A DNA stretch of 64,000 bases, taken from contig JBEKFZ010000009.1 in NCBI GenBank assembly GCA_050013075.1, positions 15,437 to 79,436 on the forward strand. The letters run 5' to 3'. Each line of letters starts with the position of its first letter. Positions within the stretch are counted from its first letter, which is position 1. The notes beneath the pieces were generated by a model. It had not been told where the DNA came from and searched no databases. It saw only the letters and a program-made list of their open reading frames with translations. The position numbers and the translations under genes were made by a program. This document shows positions 1 through 7,790 of this stretch, in pieces. Origin of the DNA: JBEKIK01 sp050013075. GTDB lineage: Bacteria; Planctomycetota; Planctomycetia; Pirellulales; Thermoguttaceae.

Positions 1-1015
1 ACGAACCAAAGGCAAAACCGCTTTTTGCCCGCGGTTTTAGCCCTTCCAGATAGCACAGGGCGGCGGCGGCCGAGGGCATCATATTACTGTTGAGCGTCGC
101 CGAGCCGAAGGCGACCGCGGCGGCATCGAGAACCTCGGTCGCCAGCCGGGTGAGATTCGTCCGGCGGAGATGGATCAGTTTTATTTGCACGCCGGGCCGC
201 GTGGCACCTTCCAAGATGGCTTGTGCCATTTCGGCGGTGCTCTCCCACATGGTATCGTAAACAATCAGTACCTTTGGCTTGGGCACAAAGTCCATCCACC
301 GGTGATAGGCGGCCAGAATCTTCTCGGCGTGCCGCCGCCAAATTATCCCGTGGCTTGGGGCAATCGTTTCGATCTCCAATTCCTTGATGCGATCCAGACA
401 GGCCTTCACCGATTTGCCGTAAGGCATGATGATGTTGGCATAATAGGTCTTGGCTTCTTCCATGACGGTGCCCAGCGGCGATTCATCGTCGAACCGCTCG
501 GCGCTGGCGTAGTGTTGGCCGAAGGCGTCCATGGAAAAAAGCAACTTCTCTTTCGGGACGTATGTGAACATCGACTCTGGCCAATGGACCATGGGCGTTT
601 CGATGAACTTCAACGTCCGCCGGCCGAGCGATATCGTATCGCCGGTTGCCACGATCCGCGTTTTCCACGCCAAGACGTCAAAATGTTCGGCGAGAATTTC
701 CGCGCATTTTTTGTCGCAGACCAGCACGGCCTTGGGCATGGCGGCCATTACATGGGGCAATGCGCCGCTGTGATCCAACTCGGCATGGTTGCACACGATG
801 TAATCCACTTTTTCCAGCGGACACAAGGCCGAGACTTTTTCAAGCAGATCGTCGGCATACGGGGCTTTTACAGTGTCGATAAGCGCCGTCTTTTCGTCGC
901 GCACCAAATAGGCATTGTAGGTGCTGCCGCGCTGGGTGTCGTAACTATGAAAATCGCGGATCGTCCAATCGACATAACCGACCCAGTCGATATTTTCGCA
1001 AATTTTATTGTTCAT
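1..1015 (-). CDS. Flavodiiron protein (A-type flavoprotein, FprA-like), C-terminus cut by the window edge
   Basis: The first 338 residues are present. A metallo-beta-lactamase-like domain (about 1-245) carries the full di-iron ligand set: His77, Glu79, Asp81, His82 (NHAELDHSG), His144, Asp163 and His222. A flavodoxin domain begins near 248, with an FMN-loop-like YDTMWEST at 253. Family members reduce O2 to water or NO to N2O in the cytoplasm, using electrons from rubredoxin or coenzyme F420. The reading frame is open to base 1, so roughly 60 residues are missing. The ATG at 1013-1015 starts a typical N-terminus. No good ribosome-binding site precedes it, and a TATAAT lies only about 10 nt upstream, so a very short leader is possible. 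It sits beside oxidative-stress genes and in a window that also carries an NO reductase. Confidence 0.93.
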   Translation of the reverse strand, partial: MNNKICENIDWVGYVDWTIRDFHSYDTQRGSTYNAYLVRDEKTALIDTVKAPYADDLLEKVSALCPLEKVDYIVCNHAELDHSGALPHVMAAMPKAVLVCDKKCAEILAEHFDVLAWKTRIVATGDTISLGRRTLKFIETPMVHWPESMFTYVPKEKLLFSMDAFGQHYASAERFDDESPLGTVMEEAKTYYANIIMPYGKSVKACLDRIKELEIETIAPSHGIIWRRHAEKILAAYHRWMDFVPKPKVLIVYDTMWESTAEMAQAILEGATRPGVQIKLIHLRRTNLTRLATEVLDAAAVAFGSATLNSNMMPSAAAALCYLEGLKPRAKSGFAFGS

Positions 1016-1035
1016 GGTTTGCCCATTATATCATA

Positions 1036-1062
1036 AAGCCGCGACCGGCGGTCGCGATTTAG
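1036..1062 (-). terminator. Hairpin at the end of the metal-permease gene
   Basis: GCGACC and GGTCGC arms around a 3-nt loop lie in the 65-bp gap between the permease stop and the flavodiiron start. Read on the minus strand the hairpin is followed by CTTTAT, so it may act as a weak terminator for the permease. It could equally be one of the dispersed palindromes common in this window. Confidence 0.35.
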
Positions 1063-1080
1063 TTGCGGTCAAAGGCAGCG

Positions 1081-2409
1081 CTAAGATGAAGATGTTTGTA
1101 AACGCATCTCATATCCTAAAGAATTCACAGCGGCGGTCAACTGCTGCGGATCGAGATGTTCGCCGGTTACCACTGCCCGGCCTTCCTTTAGATTCACTTC
1201 CACCCGGCGCACGCCTGGCGATTGGCGAAGAGTCCGGCCGACAGTTTCGACGCAGTGACCGCAGGTCATGCCCGAGACCGTGAATTCCAGACGCTGCGAA
1301 CTTGCCGCGGACTCATCCGAGGCTGATCCTTCGGTAGTAAAATCTTCATCCAGGGTCAGGCCGGCTTCTTTTCTGGGCGACTGAAAATATGAAAAACCGA
1401 TTACCGCCAAGAGTACGATGGCCCAAAACGCCGAAATCCAACCGCCTTCGCCCATCTCATGATGATGGATGCCGCTATCGAGATGGGGTACGGCGATTTG
1501 CACTAAGGAAAACAGCCGGTCCAACAATAATCCGCAACCGACCGCGCTTATGACGACGGTCAGCAAATACAGCAGGGCGGTCCGCCGGCCCATCAATTTC
1601 CAAGTCGTGGTGATGGTGGCGGCATTCGTGGCCGGCCCGGAGATCAAAAACGCCAAGGCCGCGCCTGGTGATGCGCCCAAGTGGATCAAACCCGCCGCGA
1701 TGGGGATCGAAGCCGCGGCACAAACATAAATCGGCACGCCGATGGCCATTGTTATCAGGATCGAGCCGATTCCTCCGCCCAGATAGGGCTGCAATTGATT
1801 GTCGGCGGGCACGACGGCTGTGATCGCCCCCGCCACCAGAACCCCAATCAGCAGTGCCGCGCCGATGTCGCGGGGCAAGGTAACAAATCCATAATGAAAA
1901 GACCGCCAAACGATGTTACGCGATTCTTTGTCGGCACAGCAGGGTTCGGTGCAGGCACGGTTTTTTCCATCGGCGGATTCTTCCTCGCCGTTTTGTTCGC
2001 CGAAGAGTTGCACCAGTCCGCCGCCGAGCAATCCGGTGATAAAAGCGGCGATGGGCCGAAACACGGCGAATACCGGTCCCAAAAGAGCGTATGTTATAGC
2101 TATACTGTCCACGCCCGTTTGCGGAGTGGAAAGAAGAAAGGACGTGGTGGCCGCGCGGCTGGCCCCGTGACGCCGGATCGAGGCGGTCACCGGTATCACA
2201 CCGCACGAACAAAGCGGCAAGGGTACGCCCAACAACGACGCCTTCAGTACCGGAGCGAAACCGCGCCGGCCCAAGTGCCGTTGGATCCACTGGGGCGAAA
2301 AACATACCGACAATATGCCCGCCGCCAAAAACCCAAACAGCAGGTATGGCGCCATCTGGCCCAGCACCAGCCAACTCTCGGATGCAACCTTTGCCAAAAT
2401 GGCGAGCAT
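1081..2409 (-). CDS. SO_0444-type metal efflux permease fused to a C-terminal HMA domain
   Basis: The 442-residue protein begins with a polytopic permease (about 1-350) of the DUF318/SO_0444 type, proposed to export copper or zinc. It has eight or more hydrophobic segments, the motif PLCSCG near residue 65 and the glycine-rich ISGPATNAATIT near 260. A Cys-rich loop (CTEPCCAD) near 155 and a HHH run near 320 could bind metal. Residues about 375-442 form a heavy-metal-associated domain with the binding loop GMTCGHC. A permease with its own metallochaperone-like tail would fit handing metal to the channel. The start codon follows directly on a heptanucleotide repeat array and has no recognisable ribosome-binding site. 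Its place next to ahpC and ferritin suggests metal or oxidative stress. Confidence 0.85.
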   Translation of the reverse strand: MLAILAKVASESWLVLGQMAPYLLFGFLAAGILSVCFSPQWIQRHLGRRGFAPVLKASLLGVPLPLCSCGVIPVTASIRRHGASRAATTSFLLSTPQTGVDSIAITYALLGPVFAVFRPIAAFITGLLGGGLVQLFGEQNGEEESADGKNRACTEPCCADKESRNIVWRSFHYGFVTLPRDIGAALLIGVLVAGAITAVVPADNQLQPYLGGGIGSILITMAIGVPIYVCAAASIPIAAGLIHLGASPGAALAFLISGPATNAATITTTWKLMGRRTALLYLLTVVISAVGCGLLLDRLFSLVQIAVPHLDSGIHHHEMGEGGWISAFWAIVLLAVIGFSYFQSPRKEAGLTLDEDFTTEGSASDESAASSQRLEFTVSGMTCGHCVETVGRTLRQSPGVRRVEVNLKEGRAVVTGEHLDPQQLTAAVNSLGYEMRLQTSSS

Positions 2410-2413
2410 GAAT

Positions 2414-2452
2414 AGTTTTCAGTTTTCAGTATACAGTTCTCGGTTTTTCCTC
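2414..2452. repeat. Heptanucleotide repeat array (TTTTCAG type)
   Basis: Copies of TTTTCAG and variants (TATACAG, TTCTCGG) stand in 7-nt register immediately upstream of the permease start. The array occupies the place where a ribosome-binding site would be expected. Confidence 0.7.
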
Positions 2453-2556
2453 CGGCCAATGAGGGTCAGAAAAACAATGTCATATTTCAAGCCCACGGAT
2501 TGCAATCCCTGGGCTTGGTGGCATTCTTTTCCTGGATCTCTATAAAGCCTATGGTC

Positions 2557-3150
2557 TCACTTGCCATGTTTTGCCAGGTATTGGGCCACGCCATCGGCCG
2601 TGGGTTTCATGGCTTCCTCGCCTTCGTGCCAGTTGGCCGGGCAGACGTCGCCGTGTTGTTCGTGGAACTGCAAGGCGTCGAGCGTGCGCAGGGCTTCATC
2701 GACGCTGCGGCCGATGGGCAGATCGTTGATCAACGCATGGCGGACTTTTCCCTCTTTGTCGATGAGGAACAGCCCGCGCAAGGCGACGCCGCCCTCCAAC
2801 AGCACTCCGTAATCCTCGGCAATACTTTTGGTAAGGTCGGCCACCAGTGGATAGCGAATCGGTCCGATGCCGCCTTCCTTGCGAGGCGTGTTCTTCCATG
2901 CCAGGTGGGTAAAATGCGAATCCACACTTACGCCGATCACCTGGGTGTTTTTCCGCTGGAATTTTTCCAGAGCGGCGTCAAAGGCGATAATCTCCGACGG
3001 GCAAACAAAAGTGAAATCCAAGGGATAGAAAAACAAAACTACGTACTTGCCGCGATAATTCGAAAGCTTGAATTTTTCGTCAAACGAATTGTCCGGCATC
3101 ACAGCCGTGGCGGTAAAATCGGGGGCCTCTTTGGTCACCAGGGTACACAT
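2557..3150 (-). CDS. ahpC: Alkyl hydroperoxide reductase AhpC, typical 2-Cys peroxiredoxin
   Basis: 197 residues, the normal length for the family. The peroxidatic cysteine is Cys50 in FTFVCPSEI, followed by the conserved FYPLDFT context; the resolving cysteine is Cys170 in GDVCPANW. The enzyme reduces hydrogen peroxide, alkyl hydroperoxides and peroxynitrite in the cytoplasm, normally recycled by AhpF or thioredoxin; no AhpF is in the window. The ATG is preceded by a strong AAGGAG. It lies upstream of the metal permease and downstream of ferritin and a Fur/PerR-type regulator, a grouping typical of a peroxide regulon. No clear operator could be identified. Confidence 0.97.
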   Translation of the reverse strand: MCTLVTKEAPDFTATAVMPDNSFDEKFKLSNYRGKYVVLFFYPLDFTFVCPSEIIAFDAALEKFQRKNTQVIGVSVDSHFTHLAWKNTPRKEGGIGPIRYPLVADLTKSIAEDYGVLLEGGVALRGLFLIDKEGKVRHALINDLPIGRSVDEALRTLDALQFHEQHGDVCPANWHEGEEAMKPTADGVAQYLAKHGK

Positions 3151-3167
3151 CTTGGTTTTTCTCCTTG

Positions 3168-3206
3168 AACAGTTTTCAGTAATCAGTTTTCAGTAATCAG
3201 TACGAA
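3168..3206. repeat. Heptanucleotide repeat array (TTTTCAG / TAATCAG)
   Basis: Alternating TTTTCAG and TAATCAG units in 7-nt register lie upstream of the ahpC ribosome-binding site, in the 226-bp gap between ferritin and ahpC. The rest of the gap is AT-rich with repeats of the form TTTGCAATTTGCA. Confidence 0.65.
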
Positions 3207-3376
3207 GCATGGTGTACGGAGTACAGTGGCAAAACGCGCGTGCGGTTATGTTCGTTCAATTTGCAATTTGCATTTTGCAATTTCCAATTTGCAATACGCT
3301 AGGCGCACTCAAACCTGCAAAATAATCCCGCCAAGTTGGAACAGCAGTTGAACTGCCGCCACAACATGGCGGACTG

Positions 3377-3889
3377 TTACGCCGGGGCAGGGGAGGGGGC
3401 CGCGGTTCTTTGGCCGAGTTGATTATCGATCATGTACAAGCCCGTGCCGTCGTCGCCCACAAGCTTGAGCTGATCGACGATCGTGCGGGCAACGGACTCT
3501 TCCTCGACCTGTTCCTTGACGAACCATTCCAGAAAATCGTGCGAGGCGTGATCCTTTTCGGCCAATGCCAGATTCGACAAATCGTTGATCAAAGCGGTAA
3601 CTTTTTGTTCGTGCTTCAGGGACTCCTGGAAAACGTCCAGCGGGGACTTCCATTCGATCTTCGGGGCCTCGATCTGGGTGAGAGTCACTCGGCCGTCGCG
3701 GTCGTTTATGAAATCGAAAATCTTCATCGCGTGACCGTGCTCTTCTCCAGCCTGGACTCGCATCCACTGGGCCATTCCCTTGAAACTCTCCGCTTCAAAG
3801 TATGCCGACATCGACAAATAAAGATATTCCGAAAACAATTCCGCGTTGATTTGCTTGTTTAAGGCTTCCTGAACTTTTGGACTCAACAT
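3377..3889 (-). CDS. ftnA: Ferritin (FtnA type)
   Basis: 170 residues forming one ferritin four-helix bundle. Ferroxidase ligands are visible at Glu17 (INAELFSEYLYL), Glu50 and His53 (GEEHGHAMK), with a further acidic cluster in KEQVEEES. A 24-mer would oxidise and store iron in the cytoplasm. The ATG has an AAGGAG at good spacing. With AhpC on one side and a Fur-family regulator on the other, it probably belongs to an iron and peroxide response. The C-terminal tail is rich in Ala and Pro and looks disordered. Confidence 0.95.
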   Translation of the reverse strand: MLSPKVQEALNKQINAELFSEYLYLSMSAYFEAESFKGMAQWMRVQAGEEHGHAMKIFDFINDRDGRVTLTQIEAPKIEWKSPLDVFQESLKHEQKVTALINDLSNLALAEKDHASHDFLEWFVKEQVEEESVARTIVDQLKLVGDDGTGLYMIDNQLGQRTAAPSPAPA

Positions 3890-3958
3890 AAATACTCTCC
3901 TTTTGAAAAAGAATTTCTTGCTTTACCCCGAATATGCGGCAAACTATTTAGTGCCGTC

Positions 3959-4038
3959 AACAAAATGGGATCTGGCTCCCTTTATGGAGCCGATTCATGT
4001 GTTAGTTTACGTCATCGGGAGCCAGTCCCCATTTTGTT
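3959..4038. repeat. 80-bp inverted repeat between ferritin and the Fur-family gene
   Basis: Arms at 3959-3980 and 4017-4038 match at 20 of 22 positions (AACAAAATGGG..CTGGCTCCC type). A 36-bp centre separates them. The size and perfect arms suggest a small non-autonomous mobile palindrome rather than a simple terminator. Reading through it would still give a strong hairpin between the two genes. Confidence 0.6.
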
Positions 4039-4095
4039 AGCAACACATAATCAAGGCGGCGTGCCAACAAAGCTGATCGGGAACTTCTCTGTGTC

Positions 4096-4500
4096 TCAGT
4101 CGGCCCGGCGGCGGCGGCACCGCGGACAAACTCCAAAAAACTCCAGCCTGTGACCGAGTACTTTATAACCACTCCAATCTTCCTTTCCGCCCCCTTTAAT
4201 TGCAATGGGGGGGCCGGGGACGTCGTCGATCTTCATACAATAAACGCATCGCAAATGATCGTGATCCTCCACGTTTCCGTCGTAACGCGCCTCGCCGGAG
4301 CTAAAGTCTAATTTCTGTATTATTCCCCTCTGGTTGAGCAATTCCAGGTTGCGATACACGGTCCCCAGGCTTATTTTTGGCATCCTTCGGCGCAAAATGG
4401 CATAAAGGCCTGCTGCCGTAGGGTGCGTCTTCACCTTCCGGAGTTCTTCCAGAATCAATTTTCGCTGCCGGGTATTGCGATGCAAATTACTGCTAATCAT
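4096..4500 (-). CDS. Fur-family metalloregulator, probably PerR-like
   Basis: 134 residues. A winged-helix DNA-binding domain occupies about 1-75, with the typical ISLGTVYRNLELL recognition segment and HPTAAGLY. A dimerisation and metal domain follows, with HDHLRC and two zinc-site pairs, CVYC and CPRC. The protein represses target genes with metal bound; PerR members also sense peroxide. The position beside ferritin and ahpC favours PerR over Fur, but the sequence alone does not settle it. The region upstream of the start is AT-rich (TTATTATTACTGATTATT near 4522-4539), which could hold an autoregulatory operator. Confidence 0.88.
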   Translation of the reverse strand: MISSNLHRNTRQRKLILEELRKVKTHPTAAGLYAILRRRMPKISLGTVYRNLELLNQRGIIQKLDFSSGEARYDGNVEDHDHLRCVYCMKIDDVPGPPIAIKGGGKEDWSGYKVLGHRLEFFGVCPRCRRRRAD

Positions 4501-4620
4501 GATGCGCCATTAACTCTACTAGTTATTATTACTGATTATTTTAAAAGTCAAGGGCCGGGCAGGAAATTTCTTCTCTAATTAAAAGACCAATTACCAGAAC
4601 CGCAGGCGGGGGGGGATCTG

Positions 4621-4935
4621 TCAGCCGATTTCGATCTTGTTGATTTTCACTTGGGTGAACAGTTGCCGATGGCCGGTTTTGCGGCGGGAATTCTTACGGC
4701 GGCGGAATTTTTGCACGACCAATTTCGGCCCTTGGGCGACCGCCACGATTTCGGCCTGAACGCCGGCCGATTCCAGCACGGGCCGGCCGATTTTCAGGCC
4801 CTCGTCGTCGCGAAAGGCAAGAACCCGGTCGAAAGTGAGTTGGTCGCCCACCGATGCCTCGCGCAGATCGATATCTAAAATTTGCCCTTCTTCCACTTTG
4901 TATTGGCGCCCGCCGTCCGAAATGATCGCGTACAT
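4621..4935 (-). CDS. rplU: 50S ribosomal protein L21
   Basis: 104 residues starting at the ATG at 4933-4935, chosen because MYAIISDGGRQYKV is the conserved L21 start and an AGGA precedes it. An upstream in-frame start would add 15 unrelated residues. The C-terminal basic stretch FRRRKNSRRKTGHRQ is the typical 23S rRNA binding region. In most bacteria rpmA (L27) follows rplU directly, but here the next gene is the Fur-family regulator and L27 is not in the window. RNase E/G lies just upstream, a common arrangement. Confidence 0.96.
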   Translation of the reverse strand: MYAIISDGGRQYKVEEGQILDIDLREASVGDQLTFDRVLAFRDDEGLKIGRPVLESAGVQAEIVAVAQGPKLVVQKFRRRKNSRRKTGHRQLFTQVKINKIEIG

Positions 4936-5178
4936 GACAGTTTCCTGCGACAAATTATCCTCTAAGTAATAATGAAACATTTAATTTTAATCAAAAGCAC
5001 ACTAGCATTACAAGGGCTATGGACGGAATTTTGATTAGCCGATATGCCCGGGGCAGAATTCAGCCCGCACCACTTTTGGCGGGTGTGGTGATGAATTTGA
5101 CTAGGGGACAAAAAATCGTTATCGCAATTTTTCGACGCGGCGATTGCGTTGGACAAGTGCGCCACTGTTCACTGCCCG

Positions 5179-6831
5179 CTAATTTTTCGCCAATTTCACT
5201 TCCCGATCCTCGGCGTCTCGGCAGTCGATTGACAGGTGTTCCGGTGGAACTCCCTTGGCGGGAATGACCAGTATTGACATTTTTCCATGCTCTTCCAACC
5301 TTGCCAGTTCGTGGCGCTTGCGATTATTCAGGTAATCGGCCACGTCTTCGGCCACGGTAATGGAAACCTTGGTGATTTGCGGCCGTTGGCCGGCCAGGAT
5401 CAGCAGGCGGATGACTTCCAGGGCCATGCTTTCGGGAGTTTTGACCATGCCAGTGCCGTTGCAACTGGGACATTGGGCGTATGCGCTGAGTTTGGGGTTG
5501 GTGCGCACGCGTTGCCGGGTCATTTCGATCAGTCCGAATGGGCTGGTGCGGAGGATTTTGGTTCGTGCCCGATCGCGTTTTACGGCGTCTTTGAGTGCCC
5601 GTTCCACGCCCCGGCGGTGTTTTTCCTTGCGCATGTCGATAAAGTCGTTGACGATCACGCCGCCCAGATCGCGGAGCCGGATTTGCCGGGCGATTTCCTT
5701 GGCGGCCAAGAGATTAATTTGATGGGCGGTATCTTCGGCCGAGCCTTCCGCGCGGAAACTGCCGCTGTTGACGTCAATGGCCACCAGGGCTTCGGTCTGG
5801 TCGATGACGATCGATCCGCCCGACTTCAAGGGCACTGCGCGGCGGTGGATTTTAGCGATTTCCTCATCGAGGTTGTATTTGTAGAAGAGCGGCTCCTTGC
5901 CCTCGAATAGTTGCAGGCGGTTGACGTAGCGAGGCATCACCAATTGCAGAAATTCCTTGGCCCGTTCGTATGCCTTTTGCTCGTCGATGTAGATCGTGTC
6001 CACGTCGGTGGTGAAGATGTCGCGAATGGTGCGGATAATCATGTCGTTTTCTTCGTAGATGTCGACCGGGCCGGACAATTTGCGGATCCGCCGCACGATT
6101 ACTTTCCACAGCCTGAGCAAGTACGCCAGGTCGCGGGAAAGTTCGCGTTTGGTGCGGTCGCTGCCGGCGGTGCGGACGATGAAGCCCAGGCCCTTGGGCG
6201 GGTTGAGTTCGTACATGATGTCGCGCAATCGCCGGCGCACGGCTTCATCCTCGATTTTCCGCGACACGCCGATCCGTCCCAGGGCGGGCATGAGGACCAG
6301 GTATCGGCCGGGAATGCTGATGTACGTGGAGAGCGTGGGGCCCTTGCTTCCGATGCCTTCCTTAATCACCTGCACCAGCAATTCGTCGCCGCGGCGAAGA
6401 ATGTCCTGAATGGGCGGTTTGAATCGGGGCCGGCTGCTGGGATAGAACTGTTTGCGCCGGGCGGAATCGCCGGATTCTGTTTCATCGTCGAATTCGGTGG
6501 TGTCGGCCCAGGCGTTGCCGCCGTTTCCGCGGCGCGGCCCGCGCCGGGCATCGCCGGGATCAAAGGGCTTTTCCGGATCGTAACCGCCTTGGCGGAAATA
6601 CTGCGGCTCGACGTCGCTTATGTGCAAAAAACCGTTCCGCCCCACGCCGAAATCGACGAACGCCGCCTGGATGCTCGGTTCCAGATTAACGACCACGCCT
6701 TTATAGATGTTGCCTACGTAATTATCCTGCCCGGTGCGTTCAATATAGAGTTCTTCAAGCACTCCGTCTTCGACGACGGCGATGCGACATTCCTCCGGTT
6801 GGGAGACGTTGATCAGCATTTCCTGCTTCAT
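5179..6831 (-). CDS. rng: Ribonuclease E/G
   Basis: 550 residues, closer to RNase G than to full-length RNase E, with no long C-terminal scaffold. An S1 domain lies at about 35-125 (NIYKGVVVNLEPSIQAAFVDFG), interrupted by a low-complexity charged insertion of about 60 residues (near 80-140) rich in Gly, Arg and Asp. The catalytic core contains IDVNSGSF with the conserved Asp and NDFIDM with the second acidic group. The zinc link is CPSCNGTG. The enzyme cuts single-stranded AU-rich RNA, matures rRNA and starts mRNA decay. It stands between the DUF2344 gene and rplU. Confidence 0.95.
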   Translation of the reverse strand: MKQEMLINVSQPEECRIAVVEDGVLEELYIERTGQDNYVGNIYKGVVVNLEPSIQAAFVDFGVGRNGFLHISDVEPQYFRQGGYDPEKPFDPGDARRGPRRGNGGNAWADTTEFDDETESGDSARRKQFYPSSRPRFKPPIQDILRRGDELLVQVIKEGIGSKGPTLSTYISIPGRYLVLMPALGRIGVSRKIEDEAVRRRLRDIMYELNPPKGLGFIVRTAGSDRTKRELSRDLAYLLRLWKVIVRRIRKLSGPVDIYEENDMIIRTIRDIFTTDVDTIYIDEQKAYERAKEFLQLVMPRYVNRLQLFEGKEPLFYKYNLDEEIAKIHRRAVPLKSGGSIVIDQTEALVAIDVNSGSFRAEGSAEDTAHQINLLAAKEIARQIRLRDLGGVIVNDFIDMRKEKHRRGVERALKDAVKRDRARTKILRTSPFGLIEMTRQRVRTNPKLSAYAQCPSCNGTGMVKTPESMALEVIRLLILAGQRPQITKVSITVAEDVADYLNNRKRHELARLEEHGKMSILVIPAKGVPPEHLSIDCRDAEDREVKLAKN

Positions 6832-6918
6832 AAATAATCTTTCTTATTCGGCAAAATTGATGAGTACGCAATTGCTCGGCGGGTAATTTGCCGGTAAAGC
6901 GACGATTCGCGGCGGACG

Positions 6919-7548
6919 TCAGGGACCCAATTCCACGGCGGTGCGCGTCAGGCGCACGCCGCGCGATTCGAGGTCCTCCAGTCCCAATGCTGCAAGCACG
7001 TCGCGGGGGCCGACGCCGCCTTCCTGGGCGATCTTCAAGCGCATCAGCAGCACGCCCCGGCGGAAACTCAGTTCTTCCAGCATGGGACGCAGATCGACCG
7101 GCGCACGGCCATGGGGACGCGTAATCGTACAGGTTGATTGGGCCAATAAGCGATTGATCCGCCGGTCCAGCCCGACATCGAGCGGCGGCGGAATCGGCGC
7201 TTCGTAGGATGCGCCGCAGGCTCGGGCTTTTTTCGCGCCCGGCGCAAGGATTTCGGCCGACAGCGGCAGCAAGCCCCGGGGGGCTTGTGATTTCAGCCTC
7301 GCCAGCAAATCCTCGGCGCTTAGGGATTCGGCCAATTCGAGTTCCATGACTTCGTCCGCGCCTTCGATGCCTACCGCCAGGGGCAAGGGAAAGGTCATCC
7401 GCGGTTTCGGATGGAATCCCTGGCTCATGCCCAGCGGCACGGAGGCGCGGCGAAAAAGCCGCTCGAAACACCGCATCAGGTCGCGATGCCCAATCAGTCG
7501 CAGTTCGTCCTGCTTGCAAAAGCGAATACGTACTCGTAATCGAACCAT
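6919..7548 (-). CDS. DUF2344 / TIGR03936 family protein
   Basis: 209 residues with the family opening (VRIRFCKQDELRLIGHRDLMRCFER) and SQGFHPKPRMTFPLPLAVG. In many bacteria this domain is fused to, or encoded next to, a radical SAM protein, and it often sits upstream of rng and rplU as it does here. No radical SAM partner is visible in the window. The biochemical function is unknown; a link to RNA modification is only an association by neighbourhood. The gene is separated from RNase E/G by 87 bp and likely co-transcribed with it. Confidence 0.85.
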   Translation of the reverse strand: MVRLRVRIRFCKQDELRLIGHRDLMRCFERLFRRASVPLGMSQGFHPKPRMTFPLPLAVGIEGADEVMELELAESLSAEDLLARLKSQAPRGLLPLSAEILAPGAKKARACGASYEAPIPPPLDVGLDRRINRLLAQSTCTITRPHGRAPVDLRPMLEELSFRRGVLLMRLKIAQEGGVGPRDVLAALGLEDLESRGVRLTRTAVELGP

Positions 7549-7599
7549 CCGTTCGTGTTTCCCCCCGCTGCCGTAGCGGCCGGGAAACTTAATTAAGTT

Positions 7600-7790
7600 T
7601 AAAGTTATCAGTTTTCAGTTTACAGTTTACTCGCTCCCCTACGGGTCGCGGCTAAACGAACGAAATACAACGTTAAAATGGCCATTTAATTTCAGGATAA
7701 TCTCGGTTATCAGTAAACTAATGGGTCAGTAAACTGACCATCCCATATTTCTAATCCCCAATCCCCAATTTCTAATCTCTAATCCCTTTC
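7600..7790. repeat. Intergenic repeats: two heptad arrays and a half-copy of a palindromic element
   Basis: The 241-bp gap downstream of ptsI holds three repeat types. A TTATCAG/TTTTCAG/TTTACAG heptad array lies at 7603-7630. A single end of the element also seen at 61121-61275 (CTCCCCTACGGGTCGCGGC and TAAACGAA) lies at 7634-7661. A second heptad array of the TAATCCC/CAATCCC/CAATTTC type lies at 7750-7788, right at the ptsI stop. Confidence 0.65.

Noticed and set aside
170..1036. Long open frame on the plus strand
   Set aside because: It is the antisense shadow of the flavodiiron protein, whose own frame has all di-iron ligands; the plus frame has no ribosome-binding site or family motif.
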